A stretch of DNA of 7,148 bases, taken from contig JAOUMG010000092.1 of assembly GCA_029881635.1 (NCBI GenBank), positions 1-7,148 of the forward strand, written 5' to 3'. A program made the translations under genes and the position numbers. Positions 1-5,285 of this stretch are shown in pieces; positions within the stretch are counted from its first letter, which is position 1; the number at the start of each line of letters is the position of its first letter. Under the pieces are notes generated by a model. It had not been told where the DNA came from. It saw only the letters and a program-made list of their open reading frames with translations, and ran no database searches. Source of the DNA: Paracoccaceae bacterium (lineage in GTDB: Bacteria; Pseudomonadota; Alphaproteobacteria; Rhodobacterales; Rhodobacteraceae).

Positions 1-969
1 TATCCGTATCGCAGAGGCCGCAGAAATGTCATCATATCCCATAGCCTGCAACACCCGGCTTGCCCTGATCTTTCCGGATGAACAGGCCGACCCTGCCGAT
101 ACCGCATATCCGGCAAGATCCATCTGCATCACTTGTGTTTCGCCCTTCCAGCCCGGTGTCAGCACAGTTGTCGTATTGGGCAGACGCGGGCTGTCCTTGC
201 CCACGATCACGGAATTCGGCGCGCCTTGGGCCATATGCGCTTCCAGCCGGTCGCGCAACTCCGCGACCCTTTCCCAGACCCCGGCCTCCTGATCGGCCAA
301 AGCCGCCTTTGCCGCCGCGCCGAACCCGGCGATACCGGCGACATTCTCGGTCCCCGAGCGCCGCCCCATCTCCTGCCCGCCACCGGGGCGCAACGACGAA
401 ATCTCCAACCCATCGCGCACGATCAGCGCGCCCACGCCCTTTGTCCCGCCGATCTTGTGGGCCGAGAGGATGGCAAAATCGGCGCCCGACCAGGAAAAGG
501 CGAAAGGAATGCGCCCCACCGCCTGCACCACATCCAGCAGCAGCCAATCGGCCCGTCGCGCGCCATAAGGATAGCCATCCTCGCCCTTCGCGGGCGGTTC
601 GGTGATCACGCCGGTCTCGCCATTGGCCAGACCCATCGCCAGCGTATGGCCCGATGCAGCCCCGCTCTCCATGCGCCAATGCGCCATCAGGCAGTCATGC
701 GCCGTCGGCTCGACAAAGACGTCATGGCCTTCGGCAAGGACCCCCGCCGCCTCCGTCGCGCCCGAGGTAAAGACCACCTCCTTGGCGCGGCAACCGACCA
801 GGGCCGCGACATGCTCGCGCGCCTGTTCGACCACCATCTTCGCTGCCCGCCCCTCGGCATGGACCGAGGAGGGGTTGCCAACCACATCCAGCGCCGCGAT
901 GACAGCCGCCCGCGCCTCTTGCCGAAGCGGCGCCGTGGCATTCCAGTCCAGATAGACCCGCCCGCTCAA
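1..969 (-). CDS. iscS: Cysteine desulfurase (IscS/NifS-like, class V aminotransferase), C-terminus cut by window edge
   Basis: PLP-dependent enzyme that takes sulfur from L-cysteine, leaving alanine, and holds it as a persulfide for Fe-S cluster assembly in the cytoplasm. The minus frame is open from 969 to the edge (323 codons). Visible motifs: YLDWNATAPL near the N-terminus, GNPSSVH, FTSGATE, ANGETG, the PLP lysine K172 in SAHK, RSGTEN, and the catalytic cysteine C296 in SAGSACSSG, which marks the group I (IscS/NifS) loop rather than SufS. Roughly 30-60 C-terminal residues should lie outside the window. No ATG fits the N-terminus. I chose TTG at 969 because GAGG lies 5 nt upstream and it leads straight into the family start; TTG at 993 would add 8 residues. 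The segment between SGATE and the AH that matches the usual EH is about 9 residues shorter than in E. coli IscS. It lies downstream of iscR in the same direction, as in isc/suf operons. Confidence 0.95.
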   Translation of the reverse strand, partial: MSGRVYLDWNATAPLRQEARAAVIAALDVVGNPSSVHAEGRAAKMVVEQAREHVAALVGCRAKEVVFTSGATEAAGVLAEGHDVFVEPTAHDCLMAHWRMESGAASGHTLAMGLANGETGVITEPPAKGEDGYPYGARRADWLLLDVVQAVGRIPFAFSWSGADFAILSAHKIGGTKGVGALIVRDGLEISSLRPGGGQEMGRRSGTENVAGIAGFGAAAKAALADQEAGVWERVAELRDRLEAHMAQGAPNSVIVGKDSPRLPNTTTVLTPGWKGETQVMQMDLAGYAVSAGSACSSGKIRASRVLQAMGYDDISAASAIRI

Positions 970-1090
970 CTCTGCCTCGCTTTCTGTCGCCAAATACCCC
1001 CGCCGGAGGCAACCCGAGCCGTTGCGGCCCCGCCGCAATGGCGAGACAAAAGCGATGGCGCGGCACGCGCCACCAACTGATCAAACCCGC
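970..1090 (-). other. iscR-iscS intergenic spacer with short hairpin
   Basis: This 121-nt gap separates the iscR stop codon from the chosen desulfurase start. It holds a perfect 6-bp inverted repeat, TTGCGG at 1022-1027 and CCGCAA at 1033-1038, around a 5-nt loop. No U-tract follows on the minus strand, so it is not an intrinsic terminator. It could be an mRNA processing or stability element that lets iscR and the downstream genes be expressed at different levels; that role is inference. The desulfurase frame stays open upstream as far as a stop at 1081-1083, so part of the gap could be coding if a distant non-ATG start were used. Confidence 0.4.
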
Positions 1091-1549
1091 TCATTCATCC
1101 ACCAGCTGGAACAGCGCCGGCACTGCCGGGCAGGGTTTCAGCTCATTGCCGATCACATCGGACAACCGGGTCTGGTGCAAGAACACGTAAACCTGCGCCG
1201 AAAGCCCTTCCCACAACCGGTTGGTCATGGATTGGGCGCGGCTGCCCGAAACACCCCCCGTGGCCCCGGCACCCATGTGAAGCGCGCTCACCGTCTCGTC
1301 GACAGCCTCCAATACTTCACTGACACGAATATCTTCCGGCAGGCGGGCCAGCTTGTAGCCACCGCCCGGCCCCCGCACTGAATCGACCAGCCCGGCGCGG
1401 CGCAGCTTGACAAACAACTGCTCCAGATAGGGCAGCGAGATGTCCTGACGCTTGGAAATCTCGGCCAGCGATGTCAGCTGATCCTCGCGCACCGTCGCAA
1501 GATCGGCCAATGCCACCATCGCATACCGGCCTTTGGTCGAGAGTTTCAT
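1091..1549 (-). CDS. iscR: Rrf2-family regulator, IscR-like, with a single cysteine
   Basis: Winged helix-turn-helix repressor that senses Fe-S cluster or iron status and controls Fe-S assembly genes. The 152-aa protein starts with the family signature MKLSTKGRYAM. The HTH covers about residues 27-50 (SLAEISKRQDISLPYLEQLF) and the wing is RGPGGGYKL near 59-67. In E. coli IscR the cluster is held by C92, C98, C104 and H107; here residues 90-107 contain no cysteine, and C140 (KPCP) is the only one in the protein. A single-cysteine IscR that still binds a cluster is, from memory, known in Rhodobacter sphaeroides. I chose ATG at 1549 because it matches the family start and has AAGGTGGG just upstream; a GTG at 1558 would add MGC and a second cysteine. 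Its promoter carries an IscR-like site, so autoregulation is likely. Confidence 0.93.
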   Translation of the reverse strand: MKLSTKGRYAMVALADLATVREDQLTSLAEISKRQDISLPYLEQLFVKLRRAGLVDSVRGPGGGYKLARLPEDIRVSEVLEAVDETVSALHMGAGATGGVSGSRAQSMTNRLWEGLSAQVYVFLHQTRLSDVIGNELKPCPAVPALFQLVDE

Positions 1550-1575
1550 GCATCCCACCTTGCAAAAACATTGAC

Positions 1576-1612
1576 GTCGGGCAGTGGGCCGCTTAACTCC
1601 CTTCTACCCGAC
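1576..1612 (-). other. Predicted hairpin in the iscR 5' leader
   Basis: On the minus-strand transcript, GUCGGGUAG (1612-1604) can pair with CUGCCCGAC (1584-1576). This gives nine pairs including one G-U, around a 19-nt loop that could add three inner G-C pairs (1601-1599 with 1588-1586). It would lie between the predicted transcription start near 1634 and the Shine-Dalgarno near 1560. No poly-U follows. The pairing is read directly; any role in stability or translation is inference. Confidence 0.45.
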
Positions 1613-1631
1613 AACACGGCAACAGCCGGTG

Positions 1632-1648
1632 TTTAGAATAGTTCTAGG
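1632..1648. promoter_or_regulatory. Irr/ICE-like iron control element over the iscR -10
   Basis: TTTAGAA-TAG-TTCTAGG closely resembles the alphaproteobacterial ICE recognised by the haem-responsive regulator Irr (TTTAGAA-N3-TTCTAAA, from memory). The inner 5-bp arms TAGAA and TTCTA are perfectly inverted around a 3-nt spacer; only the two outermost bases of the right arm differ. It covers the -10 hexamer of the iscR promoter and reaches the predicted start site, where a bound protein would block transcription. A TAGAAT (1634-1639) inside the same element could be the -10 of the divergent hydrolase promoter, although no good -35 partner is visible. Confidence 0.6.
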
Positions 1649-1669
1649 GTGCCTGAGCGAAATAGTCAA
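1641..1669 (-). promoter_or_regulatory. Sigma-70-type promoter for iscR operon
   Basis: On the minus strand, TTGACT (1669-1664, 5 of 6 to consensus) is followed after exactly 17 nt by TAGAAC (1646-1641, 4 of 6). The expected start is near 1634, giving a leader of about 85 nt before the iscR ATG. Both hexamers lie inside palindromic operator-like sites, which fits a regulated promoter. Confidence 0.6.
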
Positions 1670-1673
1670 GAAT
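1649..1673 (-). promoter_or_regulatory. Type-1 IscR-like operator over the iscR -35 and spacer
   Basis: Read on the minus strand, ATTC-TTGACT-ATTTC-GCTCAG-GCAC fits the E. coli type 1 IscR consensus (ATAS-YYGACT-RWWWY-AGTCRR-STAT, from memory) at 20 of 25 positions. The left half and central A/T block match fully, and the right half matches 4 of 6. It includes the -35 hexamer, so a bound repressor would exclude RNA polymerase, as in autoregulated iscR genes. Rhodobacterales IscR may use a different motif, so this is a strong resemblance rather than proof. Confidence 0.5.
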
Positions 1674-1728
1674 GGCCAGCCCATCCTGACCCGCCGCCCG
1701 GCGCCCGCAGCAAAAGACAGGCGATCTG

Positions 1729-2388
1729 ATGCCCGAAGTGATATTTGCCGGCCCCGAAGGCCGCCTCGAAGGTCGATATCATCCGCAAAAAGCGCTCGAT
1801 GCTCCGATTGCAATCATATTGCATCCGCATCCGCAATTTGGCGGCACGATGAACAACCGCGTCGTGCACAAGCTGCATTACGCCTTTCACGAACTTGGCT
1901 TTACCGTCCTGCGCTTCAACTTCCGCGGCGTCGGCCGCAGCCAGGGCGAATACGATCAGGGCATCGGCGAATTGTCCGACGCTGCCTCGGCGCTCGATTA
2001 CCTGCAGGCGATGAATCCCAATTCCAAGCATTGCTGGGTTGCAGGCTTTTCCTTCGGGGCATGGATCGGCATGCAATTGCTGATGCGGCGCCCCGAAATC
2101 ACCGGCTTCATTTCGGTATCGCCCCCCGCCAATATGTACGACTTTTCCTTTCTCGCCCCCTGCCCGGCATCCGGCCTGATCATCAACGGGACCGCCGACC
2201 GGGTCGCACCGCCAAAGGACACCGACGCGCTGGTGGCCAAACTGCGCGAACAAAAGGGTATCACCATCAGCCATGACCAGATCGAAGGTGCCGGCCATTT
2301 CTTTGAAAACGAAGAGGATCATATGGCCCCGATGATCTCGACGGTTCAGACCTATGTCCACCGGCGGTTGGGCGAGGCGTCGAGGTAA
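1729..2388 (+). CDS. Alpha/beta hydrolase (COG2945-like)
   Basis: Serine hydrolase of the alpha/beta fold, 219 aa, cytoplasmic (no signal peptide or membrane segment). The HPHPQFGGTMNN block at residues 32-43 is typical of this small-hydrolase family and probably forms the oxyanion side. The nucleophile elbow is GFSFG with S108. The likely acid is D157 in NGTADRVAP and the likely histidine is H190 in EGAGHFF, so the catalytic triad looks complete. The substrate is unknown. ATG at 1729 has AGG 7 nt upstream. It is transcribed divergently from iscR across a shared control region and is followed 4 nt later by the next gene, so it heads a four-gene unit. Neighbouring an iscR/suf locus might mean shared iron control, but no role in Fe-S assembly can be read from the sequence. 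Confidence 0.9.
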   Translation: MPEVIFAGPEGRLEGRYHPQKALDAPIAIILHPHPQFGGTMNNRVVHKLHYAFHELGFTVLRFNFRGVGRSQGEYDQGIGELSDAASALDYLQAMNPNSKHCWVAGFSFGAWIGMQLLMRRPEITGFISVSPPANMYDFSFLAPCPASGLIINGTADRVAPPKDTDALVAKLREQKGITISHDQIEGAGHFFENEEDHMAPMISTVQTYVHRRLGEASR

Positions 2389-2392
2389 ATTC

Positions 2393-2842
2393 ATGCCAAC
2401 CCCCGAAGCTCTGGCCGAACAGCTTGCCGACGATGTGCTTGCCGCAGTCGCCGAAACCGGCGACGACAATCTGGTGATCGAGATCAACAAGATCCTGGAG
2501 GCCGCCTCGACCACGATGCAGGAAGCTTACATGACCGCGATCCGGGTACGCCGGGCCGAAGCCAAGGCCAGGCAGTTTCTGGAGGCGCGGCTCAAAAAGA
2601 CGCGGGCCGCGCGGCCGGCACCCGTGCCGCCAACGCCCGCCCCCCGCGCACCTGCACCTGCGTCCGGTGCCGCCCCCGGTACAGGCCCGCGCCCCGCACA
2701 GGCCAGCGCGCCGACGCCCCAGGGGCAACGGCCCCAGCAAGCCGCGCCACAGCCAGCGGCAAAGCCGTCCGCACCACCACGCCCTCAGACCCCACAGCAA
2801 CCCCCCGCACGCACCCCGCCCCCGAATGACCGCCCGTCTTGA
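2393..2842 (+). CDS. Uncharacterised small protein with helical N-domain and Pro/Ala-rich tail
   Basis: 149-aa protein of unknown function. Residues 1-70 look like a compact, mostly helical domain (EALAEQLADDVLAAVAETGD through MQEAYMTAIRVRRAEAKARQFLEARLKK), acidic at first and strongly basic at the end. Residues about 72-149 are a low-complexity tail of Pro, Ala, Gln, Arg and Thr, surely disordered. There are no cysteines, signal peptide or membrane span. I chose ATG at 2393 because GAGGT lies 6 nt upstream and the domain begins there; an in-frame ATG at 2354 lies inside the hydrolase gene. It follows the hydrolase by 4 nt and its end overlaps the HD-hydrolase start by 17 nt, so its translation is probably coupled to both. 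The N-domain is probably the conserved part, while the tail may vary freely in length. Confidence 0.8.
   Translation: MPTPEALAEQLADDVLAAVAETGDDNLVIEINKILEAASTTMQEAYMTAIRVRRAEAKARQFLEARLKKTRAARPAPVPPTPAPRAPAPASGAAPGTGPRPAQASAPTPQGQRPQQAAPQPAAKPSAPPRPQTPQQPPARTPPPNDRPS
2737..2825 (+). other. Cytosine-rich, guanine-poor (rut-like) stretch inside the operon
   Basis: The DNA encoding the proline-rich tail is extremely C-skewed: in 2761-2820 I count 34 C and 9 G in 60 nt. Such unstructured C>G RNA resembles Rho utilisation sites. While ribosomes translate the region it should be masked; if translation fails it could expose the transcript to Rho just before the HD-hydrolase start. The composition is directly visible; the Rho role is inference, and proline codons alone could account for the skew. 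Confidence 0.3.
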
Positions 2843-3416
2843 CGCCCAGTTCGCCTTCCTGATGGAGGCGGACAAGCTGAAACAGATCCTGCGCGCAACG
2901 ACTCTCGCCGACGGATCGCGGCGCGAAAATTCCGGCGAACACAGCTGGCATCTGGCGCTTTACGCGCTGGTTCTGGCCGATCATGCTGCACCCGGCGTCA
3001 GCATCGACCGGGTGATCCGAATGCTGATCCTCCATGACCTCGTCGAAATCGACGTGGGCGATGTGCCGATCCATTCCCAGAATGGTGCGGCCCACGGCTC
3101 GGCCGAAACCGCCGCTGCCGAGGCCCGCGCCGCCGACCGTCTCTTCGGCCTCCTGCCAGGCGATCTCGGCGTGGAACTGCGCGCCCTCTGGGAGGAATTC
3201 GAGGCGGCCGAAACCCCTGATGCCGTCTTTGCCAAATCGCTCGACCGGGTGCAGCCGGTGTTGCACAACATCGCGTCTGGCGGCGGCACCTGGACGGAAT
3301 ACGATGTCACATTCGATCAGCTCGAATCCCGGGTCGGCGCCAAGGTCGCGCGTGGCGCGCCTGACCTCTGGGCCTTTGTTCGCGACCGGGCGGCGGCCTA
3401 TTTCGGGCGCGGCTGA
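2826..3416 (+). CDS. HD-domain phosphohydrolase (YfbR/HDDC2-like, COG1896)
   Basis: 196-aa HD-superfamily hydrolase, the family that includes the E. coli 5'-deoxynucleotidase YfbR and human HDDC2; it probably removes phosphate from (deoxy)nucleoside monophosphates in a metal-dependent way. Likely metal ligands are H39 (GEHSWH), the H70-D71 pair (LILHDLVEIDVGD) and D140 (KSLDRVQPVLHN), close to YfbR H33, H68-D69 and D137. E74 matches the YfbR catalytic glutamate. Length is near YfbR (199 aa). I chose ATG at 2826 because the family begins with a short helix (ARLDAQFAFLMEADKLKQILR); longer in-frame starts would only add the shadow of the Pro-rich gene. It overlaps the upstream gene by 17 nt and its TGA shares one base with the next ATG (TGATG). 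The exact substrate is unproven. Confidence 0.9.
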   Translation: MTARLDAQFAFLMEADKLKQILRATTLADGSRRENSGEHSWHLALYALVLADHAAPGVSIDRVIRMLILHDLVEIDVGDVPIHSQNGAAHGSAETAAAEARAADRLFGLLPGDLGVELRALWEEFEAAETPDAVFAKSLDRVQPVLHNIASGGGTWTEYDVTFDQLESRVGAKVARGAPDLWAFVRDRAAAYFGRG

Positions 3417-3796
3417 TGTATCTGCGATTCGTCACCGAACGCCGCAACGAACTCGACAACCGCCGCGAAGGTTTCTTTCAGGCTGCCTATGCCGTCAGGC
3501 GCGCACCCGAAACACCGGAGTACGCGGTAGACAGGCTCGACGAACTGCTCGGCTGGTTCCATGACATGCTGGACGAACCAGACCGGTTTTCGCGCTCCCG
3601 CACCGGAGCCGAACGGGCCTTGTCATGGTTTCGCGCCGAGGCCCGCGATCACATCGCACATGCCTATGACATTGCCGCGGTTCTTCAGGAACACGGGGTT
3701 CCGGTCACGGTTCTGAAAACCCGCCGCCCCGGCTTTGTGGTTTACGAGGATGATATTCAGATCGTCGCCGAACCCTTTGCGGATACGCCAACCTGA
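3416..3796 (+). CDS. Conserved-looking small protein of unknown function
   Basis: 126-aa protein I do not recognise. It looks like a soluble, mostly helical protein: a charged N-terminal half (FVTERRNELDNRREGFFQAAY, then EYAVDRLDELLGWFHDML), an Arg-rich middle with WFRAEARDHIAHAYDIAAVL at about 71-90, and a C-terminal part that looks like a beta hairpin (VPVTVLKTRRPGFVVYEDDIQIVAEPF). No cysteines, signal peptide or membrane segment. Its start overlaps the HD-hydrolase stop in a TGATG, so translation is probably coupled and the two proteins may work together; that is inference from context. Codon use resembles its neighbours, with no sign of transfer. Confidence 0.8.
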   Translation: MYLRFVTERRNELDNRREGFFQAAYAVRRAPETPEYAVDRLDELLGWFHDMLDEPDRFSRSRTGAERALSWFRAEARDHIAHAYDIAAVLQEHGVPVTVLKTRRPGFVVYEDDIQIVAEPFADTPT

Positions 3797-3810
3797 TATC
3801 GGCAATATTT

Positions 3811-3830
3811 TGGTATACCTTCGCATACCA
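3811..3830. promoter_or_regulatory. Palindrome/direct-repeat element upstream of icd
   Basis: TGGTAT-ACCTTCGC-ATACCA is a perfect 6-bp inverted repeat with an 8-nt loop. Its left part also contains the 8-bp perfect palindrome GGTATACC (3812-3819), and ATACC recurs 10 bp apart (one helical turn). It could be a protein-binding site (FadR-type GntR regulators often bind TGGT-ACCA sequences), or, with the following TCTTTCCC, a weak terminator of the upstream operon. I cannot decide between these. Confidence 0.35.
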
Positions 3831-3832
3831 TC

Positions 3833-3861
3833 TTTCCCTGCTCATCCTTTTCCGCTATGAC
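3833..3861 (+). promoter_or_regulatory. Possible icd promoter
   Basis: TATGAC (3856-3861, 4 of 6) is preceded by a 17-nt spacer and a weak TTTCCC (3833-3838, 3 of 6). It lies directly downstream of the palindromic element and about 35 nt before the icd start. The match is modest. Better supported is the icd Shine-Dalgarno GGAGA, about 7 nt before the ATG. Confidence 0.3.
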
Positions 3862-3894
3862 GCGCGCAACCGAGTCACCTAGCGGAGAAACACC

Positions 3895-5112
3895 ATGTCG
3901 AAGATCAAGGTAGCCAACCCCGTCGTCGAACTCGACGGCGATGAAATGACCCGGATCATCTGGGATTTCATCAAGAAAAAGCTGATCCTACCCTATCTCG
4001 ACATCGATCTGAAATATTTTGACCTCTCCATTCAGGTCCGCGACGAAACCAACGACCAGATCACCATCGACAGCGCCCATGCGATCAAGAAATACGGCGC
4101 GGGCGTCAAATGCGCGACCATCACCGCCGATGAAGGCCGGGTCGAGGAATTCGGCCTCAAGCAGATGTGGAAATCGCCCAATGGCACCATCCGCAATATC
4201 CTTGGCGGGGTGATCTTCCGCCAGCCGATCATCTGCAAGAACGTCCCGCGCCTTGTGCCGGGCTGGACCCAGCCCATCGTCGTCGGCCGCCACGCCTTTG
4301 GCGATCAGTACCGCGCCACTGACTTTCATTTCCCCGGCAAGGGCAAACTGACGATGAAATTCGTCGGTGAAGACGGCACCACGATTGAACGCGACGTCTA
4401 TGATGCCCCCTCCGCCGGCGTTTACATGGCGATGTACAACCTCGACAGCTCCATCATCGACTTTGCCCGGGCTTCACTGAATTACGGCCTGAACCTTGGC
4501 TGGCCGGTATATCTGTCGACCAAGAACACCATCCTCAAATACTACGACGGTCGCTTCAAGGAACTGTTCCAGAAAGTATACGAGGAAGAATTCGAAGCGG
4601 AATTCAAGAAAAAAGGCATCATCTACGAACACCGCCTGATCGACGACATGGTCGCCTCGGCGATGAAATGGTCGGGCGGCTATGTCTGGGCCTGCAAGAA
4701 CTATGACGGCGACGTGCAATCCGACACCGTGGCGCAGGGTTTCGGCTCGCTTGGTCTCATGACCTCGGTCCTGATGACGCCGGATGGCAAGACGGTCGAG
4801 GCCGAGGCAGCCCATGGCACTGTCACGCGCCATTACCGCCAGCATCAGGCGGGCAAGGAAACCTCGACGAACTCCATCGCCTCGATCTACGCCTGGACCG
4901 GCGGGCTGAAGCATCGCGCCAAGCTCGACAATAACGCAGCCTTGCTGAAATTCGCCGAGACGCTTGAAAAAGTGACCGTTCAGACGGTCGAGGACGGCTT
5001 CATGACCAAAGACCTCGCCTTGCTGGTTGGCCCCGATCAGAAATGGCTGACGACAATCGGCTATCTCGAAAAGGTGGACGAATACCTCAACAAGGCACTG
5101 TCCGCCGGCTGA
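3895..5112 (+). CDS. icd: NADP-dependent isocitrate dehydrogenase, eukaryote-like homodimeric type
   Basis: TCA-cycle enzyme that oxidatively decarboxylates isocitrate to 2-oxoglutarate, producing NADPH and CO2. At 405 aa it resembles human IDH1/IDH2 more than the E. coli-type enzyme. Residues matching known IDH1 sites: T77 region (ATITADE), S94 in KSPNGT, R100, R109, R132 ([10 protein letters not shown]), Y139, K210, D250/D251, and D273/D277 in NYDGDVQSD for metal and substrate. AAHGTVTRH at 305-313 carries R312 and H313, matching the human R314/H315 pair that contacts the NADP 2'-phosphate, so NADP specificity is expected. ATG at 3895 has GGAGA 7 nt upstream. The gene stands alone, with its own leader and a strong terminator behind it. 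No AceK phosphorylation loop of the E. coli enzyme is expected in this type. Confidence 0.98.
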   Translation: MSKIKVANPVVELDGDEMTRIIWDFIKKKLILPYLDIDLKYFDLSIQVRDETNDQITIDSAHAIKKYGAGVKCATITADEGRVEEFGLKQMWKSPNGTIRNILGGVIFRQPIICKNVPRLVPGWTQPIVVGRHAFGDQYRATDFHFPGKGKLTMKFVGEDGTTIERDVYDAPSAGVYMAMYNLDSSIIDFARASLNYGLNLGWPVYLSTKNTILKYYDGRFKELFQKVYEEEFEAEFKKKGIIYEHRLIDDMVASAMKWSGGYVWACKNYDGDVQSDTVAQGFGSLGLMTSVLMTPDGKTVEAEAAHGTVTRHYRQHQAGKETSTNSIASIYAWTGGLKHRAKLDNNAALLKFAETLEKVTVQTVEDGFMTKDLALLVGPDQKWLTTIGYLEKVDEYLNKALSAG

Positions 5113-5117
5113 CCCAT

Positions 5118-5169
5118 ACCCCCAGGGGCGCGTTCCCGGTATAGTTCCGGTGAACAGAATCCCGGGGGT
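5118..5169 (+). other. Compound hairpin in the icd 3' trailer
   Basis: GTTC-CCGG (5132-5139) pairs with CCGG-T-GAAC (5147-5155) to give eight pairs with one bulged T and a 7-nt loop (TATAGTT). Outside it, ACCCCC (5118-5123) is complementary to GGGGGT (5164-5169). There is no U-tract, so it would act as a 3'-end stability structure or pause rather than a terminator. The pairing is read by eye and has not been energy-checked. Confidence 0.45.
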
Positions 5170-5188
5170 TGATTGCCCGTCAGGGCGC

Positions 5189-5217
5189 AAGGGGGCAATA
5201 CGCCCCCTTTTCTTTTT
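5189..5217 (+). terminator. Rho-independent terminator after icd
   Basis: AAGGGGGC (5189-5196) and GCCCCCTT (5202-5209) form a perfect 8-bp stem with an AATAC loop, and the T-rich tract TTTTCTTTTT runs through 5217. It ends icd transcription about 100 nt past the stop codon and separates it from typA. Confidence 0.88.
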
Positions 5218-5285
5218 CGCCAGCCTCTAGCCATTGCGGCCGATTTCCTCTATCGGGTCGCCAACCTCAGGAAATGGCGGACCCA

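Noticed and set aside
32..679. 215-codon minus-strand open frame in another frame of the desulfurase
   Set aside because: Gly/Arg-rich low-complexity translation, overlapping the desulfurase frame whose motifs are unambiguous.
133..1080. 315-codon plus-strand open frame opposite the desulfurase gene
   Set aside because: It is His/Arg/Pro-rich with no recognisable domain, and the minus frame encodes a clear class V desulfurase with all catalytic motifs. A high-GC antisense shadow.
1571..1599. Plus-strand promoter TTGACG plus a TAACTC -10 for the hydrolase
   Set aside because: The -10 matches poorly and the start would lie over 120 nt upstream of the gene; not convincing.
1666..2514. 282-codon minus-strand open frame opposite the alpha/beta hydrolase
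   Set aside because: It has no recognisable domain, covers the divergent promoter and opposes a hydrolase gene with an intact catalytic triad.
2667..2825. Possible longer N-terminus for the HD hydrolase
   Set aside because: The added 53 residues are a frame-shifted reading of the proline-rich coding region, and YfbR-like proteins start near residue MTARLDAQF.
2610..2825. Proline-rich tail as a tandem repeat
   Set aside because: No regular period is visible at protein or DNA level; it is irregular low complexity, not a true repeat array.
2592..3266. 224-codon minus-strand open frame across the Pro-rich and HD genes
   Set aside because: Antisense of C-rich DNA gives Gly/Val/Arg-rich filler; the HD gene on the plus strand has all metal ligands.
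4474..5190. 238-codon minus-strand open frame opposite icd
   Set aside because: It lies opposite highly conserved icd and includes the terminator region; no domain recognised.
5169..5285. Extended N-terminus of TypA from a TTG at 5169
   Set aside because: It would run through the icd terminator hairpin and T-tract, and TypA proteins begin at MDLRN or close to it.
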